From NCBI GenBank assembly GCA_022511485.1, contig JAFLUJ010000039.1:1-5876 (forward strand): DNA of 5,876 nucleotides, in the 5' to 3' direction. Below are positions 5,434 to 5,876 of the stretch, in pieces. This DNA comes from Oscillospiraceae bacterium. GTDB taxonomy: Bacteria > Bacillota > Clostridia > Oscillospirales > Ruminococcaceae. The position numbers were made by a program, and so were the translations under genes. Position 1 is the first letter of the stretch. Each line of letters starts with the position of its first letter. The notes below the pieces were generated by a model. The model was not told the origin of the DNA. It saw only the letters and a program-made list of their open reading frames with translations, and did not search any database.

Positions 5434-5876
5434 ATGAATAAAAAGATCTCCTTGGGGATAACCATAGGATTAATGGCGCTTGCCGCCGCAGTCACGTTTA
5501 TTATTACATATAATTATTCTTTGAATGTTTTTAATTCAAAGGTAAAAAGCGTTTCCGAAAAGGAAAGCATTTACACTCAGCTTTCGGAGATGGACAAATA
5601 TGTACGTGCAAATTTTTACAGCGACATTGATGAGGATATGCTTATCAACAGTCTTATGACCGGATATGTTAACGGTCTTGATGACCGTTACGCAACATAT
5701 TATTCTGCGGAAGAATACGCCGCACAGATGCAGAGACAGTCAGGAATTACCATAGGACCGGGATTTTCCTGGGACAAGGAGGAAAGCGGATACATAAAAG
5801 TGACCGAGGTCACAAAGGGTTCATCAGCCGAGGCTGTGGGTCTTATGGCAGGGGATACTATTACTGCGGTAAACAA
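5434..5876 (+). CDS. C-terminal processing protease, S41 family with PDZ (3' end outside window)
   Basis: Start of a membrane-anchored carboxyl-terminal processing protease (CtpA/CtpB/Prc class), which trims or degrades proteins outside the membrane. Only 147 codons are visible. Residues 7-26 form one N-terminal membrane segment (signal anchor), followed by a helical region (about 40-100) with YVNGLDDRYATYYSAEEYAAQM, which matches the GLxDxYxxYxxxEEY hallmark before the PDZ domain of this family. The PDZ domain starts near residue 103 and includes VTEVTKGSSAEAVGLMAGDTITAVN, the usual peptide-binding core. The catalytic Ser-Lys pair would lie beyond the window. GITIGPGF stands where many relatives have a GIG-type loop, a mild variation. 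ATG at 5434 has AGGAAGG at 5424-5430. The gap to the peptidase stop is only 26 bases, so the two are probably co-transcribed. Confidence 0.9.
   Translation, partial: MNKKISLGITIGLMALAAAVTFIITYNYSLNVFNSKVKSVSEKESIYTQLSEMDKYVRANFYSDIDEDMLINSLMTGYVNGLDDRYATYYSAEEYAAQMQRQSGITIGPGFSWDKEESGYIKVTEVTKGSSAEAVGLMAGDTITAVN

Overview
The window reads as a chromosomal core region of a low-to-mid GC, Gram-positive Clostridia-type bacterium. A Ruminococcus-like member of the Oscillospiraceae/Ruminococcaceae is my best guess. This is inferred from gene order, strong purine-rich Shine-Dalgarno sites, AT-rich intergenic DNA with a sigma-A style promoter, and the style of the M23 and CdaR-type proteins. No rRNA or other taxonomic marker is present. 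All five sizeable genes lie on the plus strand, and no mobile element, tRNA, rRNA or CRISPR is visible.

Layout. (1) Bases 1-807 hold the 3' nearly-complete part of a patatin-like phospholipase; only the first dozen or so codons are missing. (2) Bases 808-1101 are an AT-rich non-coding stretch with a good promoter (TTGCAA, 17 bp, TATAAT), short direct repeats and a small hairpin next to the ribosome binding site. (3) Bases 1102-2187 encode a CdaR/PucR-type transcription regulator with a C-terminal helix-turn-helix, closed by a clear intrinsic terminator at about 2289-2324. (4) From 2372 onward runs a cell-division and cell-wall cluster: ftsE (TTG start), ftsX, a secreted coiled-coil M23 peptidase, and the start of a C-terminal processing (S41/PDZ) protease cut by the window end.

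How the genes work together. FtsE (cytoplasmic ATPase) and FtsX (four-helix membrane protein with a large outside domain) form an ABC-type complex. It does not mainly transport; it controls a peptidoglycan hydrolase across the membrane. The next gene encodes a plausible partner: signal peptide, long coiled coil with the hydrophobic interruption typical of the EnvC/PcsB/CwlO class, and a LytM/M23 domain whose zinc and catalytic residues are all present. Unlike E. coli EnvC, which is a degenerate activator, this protein is probably itself a hydrolase gated by FtsEX. The S41 protease that follows may act in the same envelope compartment and could control turnover of the hydrolase.

The cluster is of a known type, so I see no wholly new system. 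The points most worth a second look are non-coding: mutually exclusive hairpins between ftsX and the peptidase gene, a hairpin between ftsE and ftsX, a 17-codon reading frame ending in the terminator before ftsE, and the layout of the regulator's start region.
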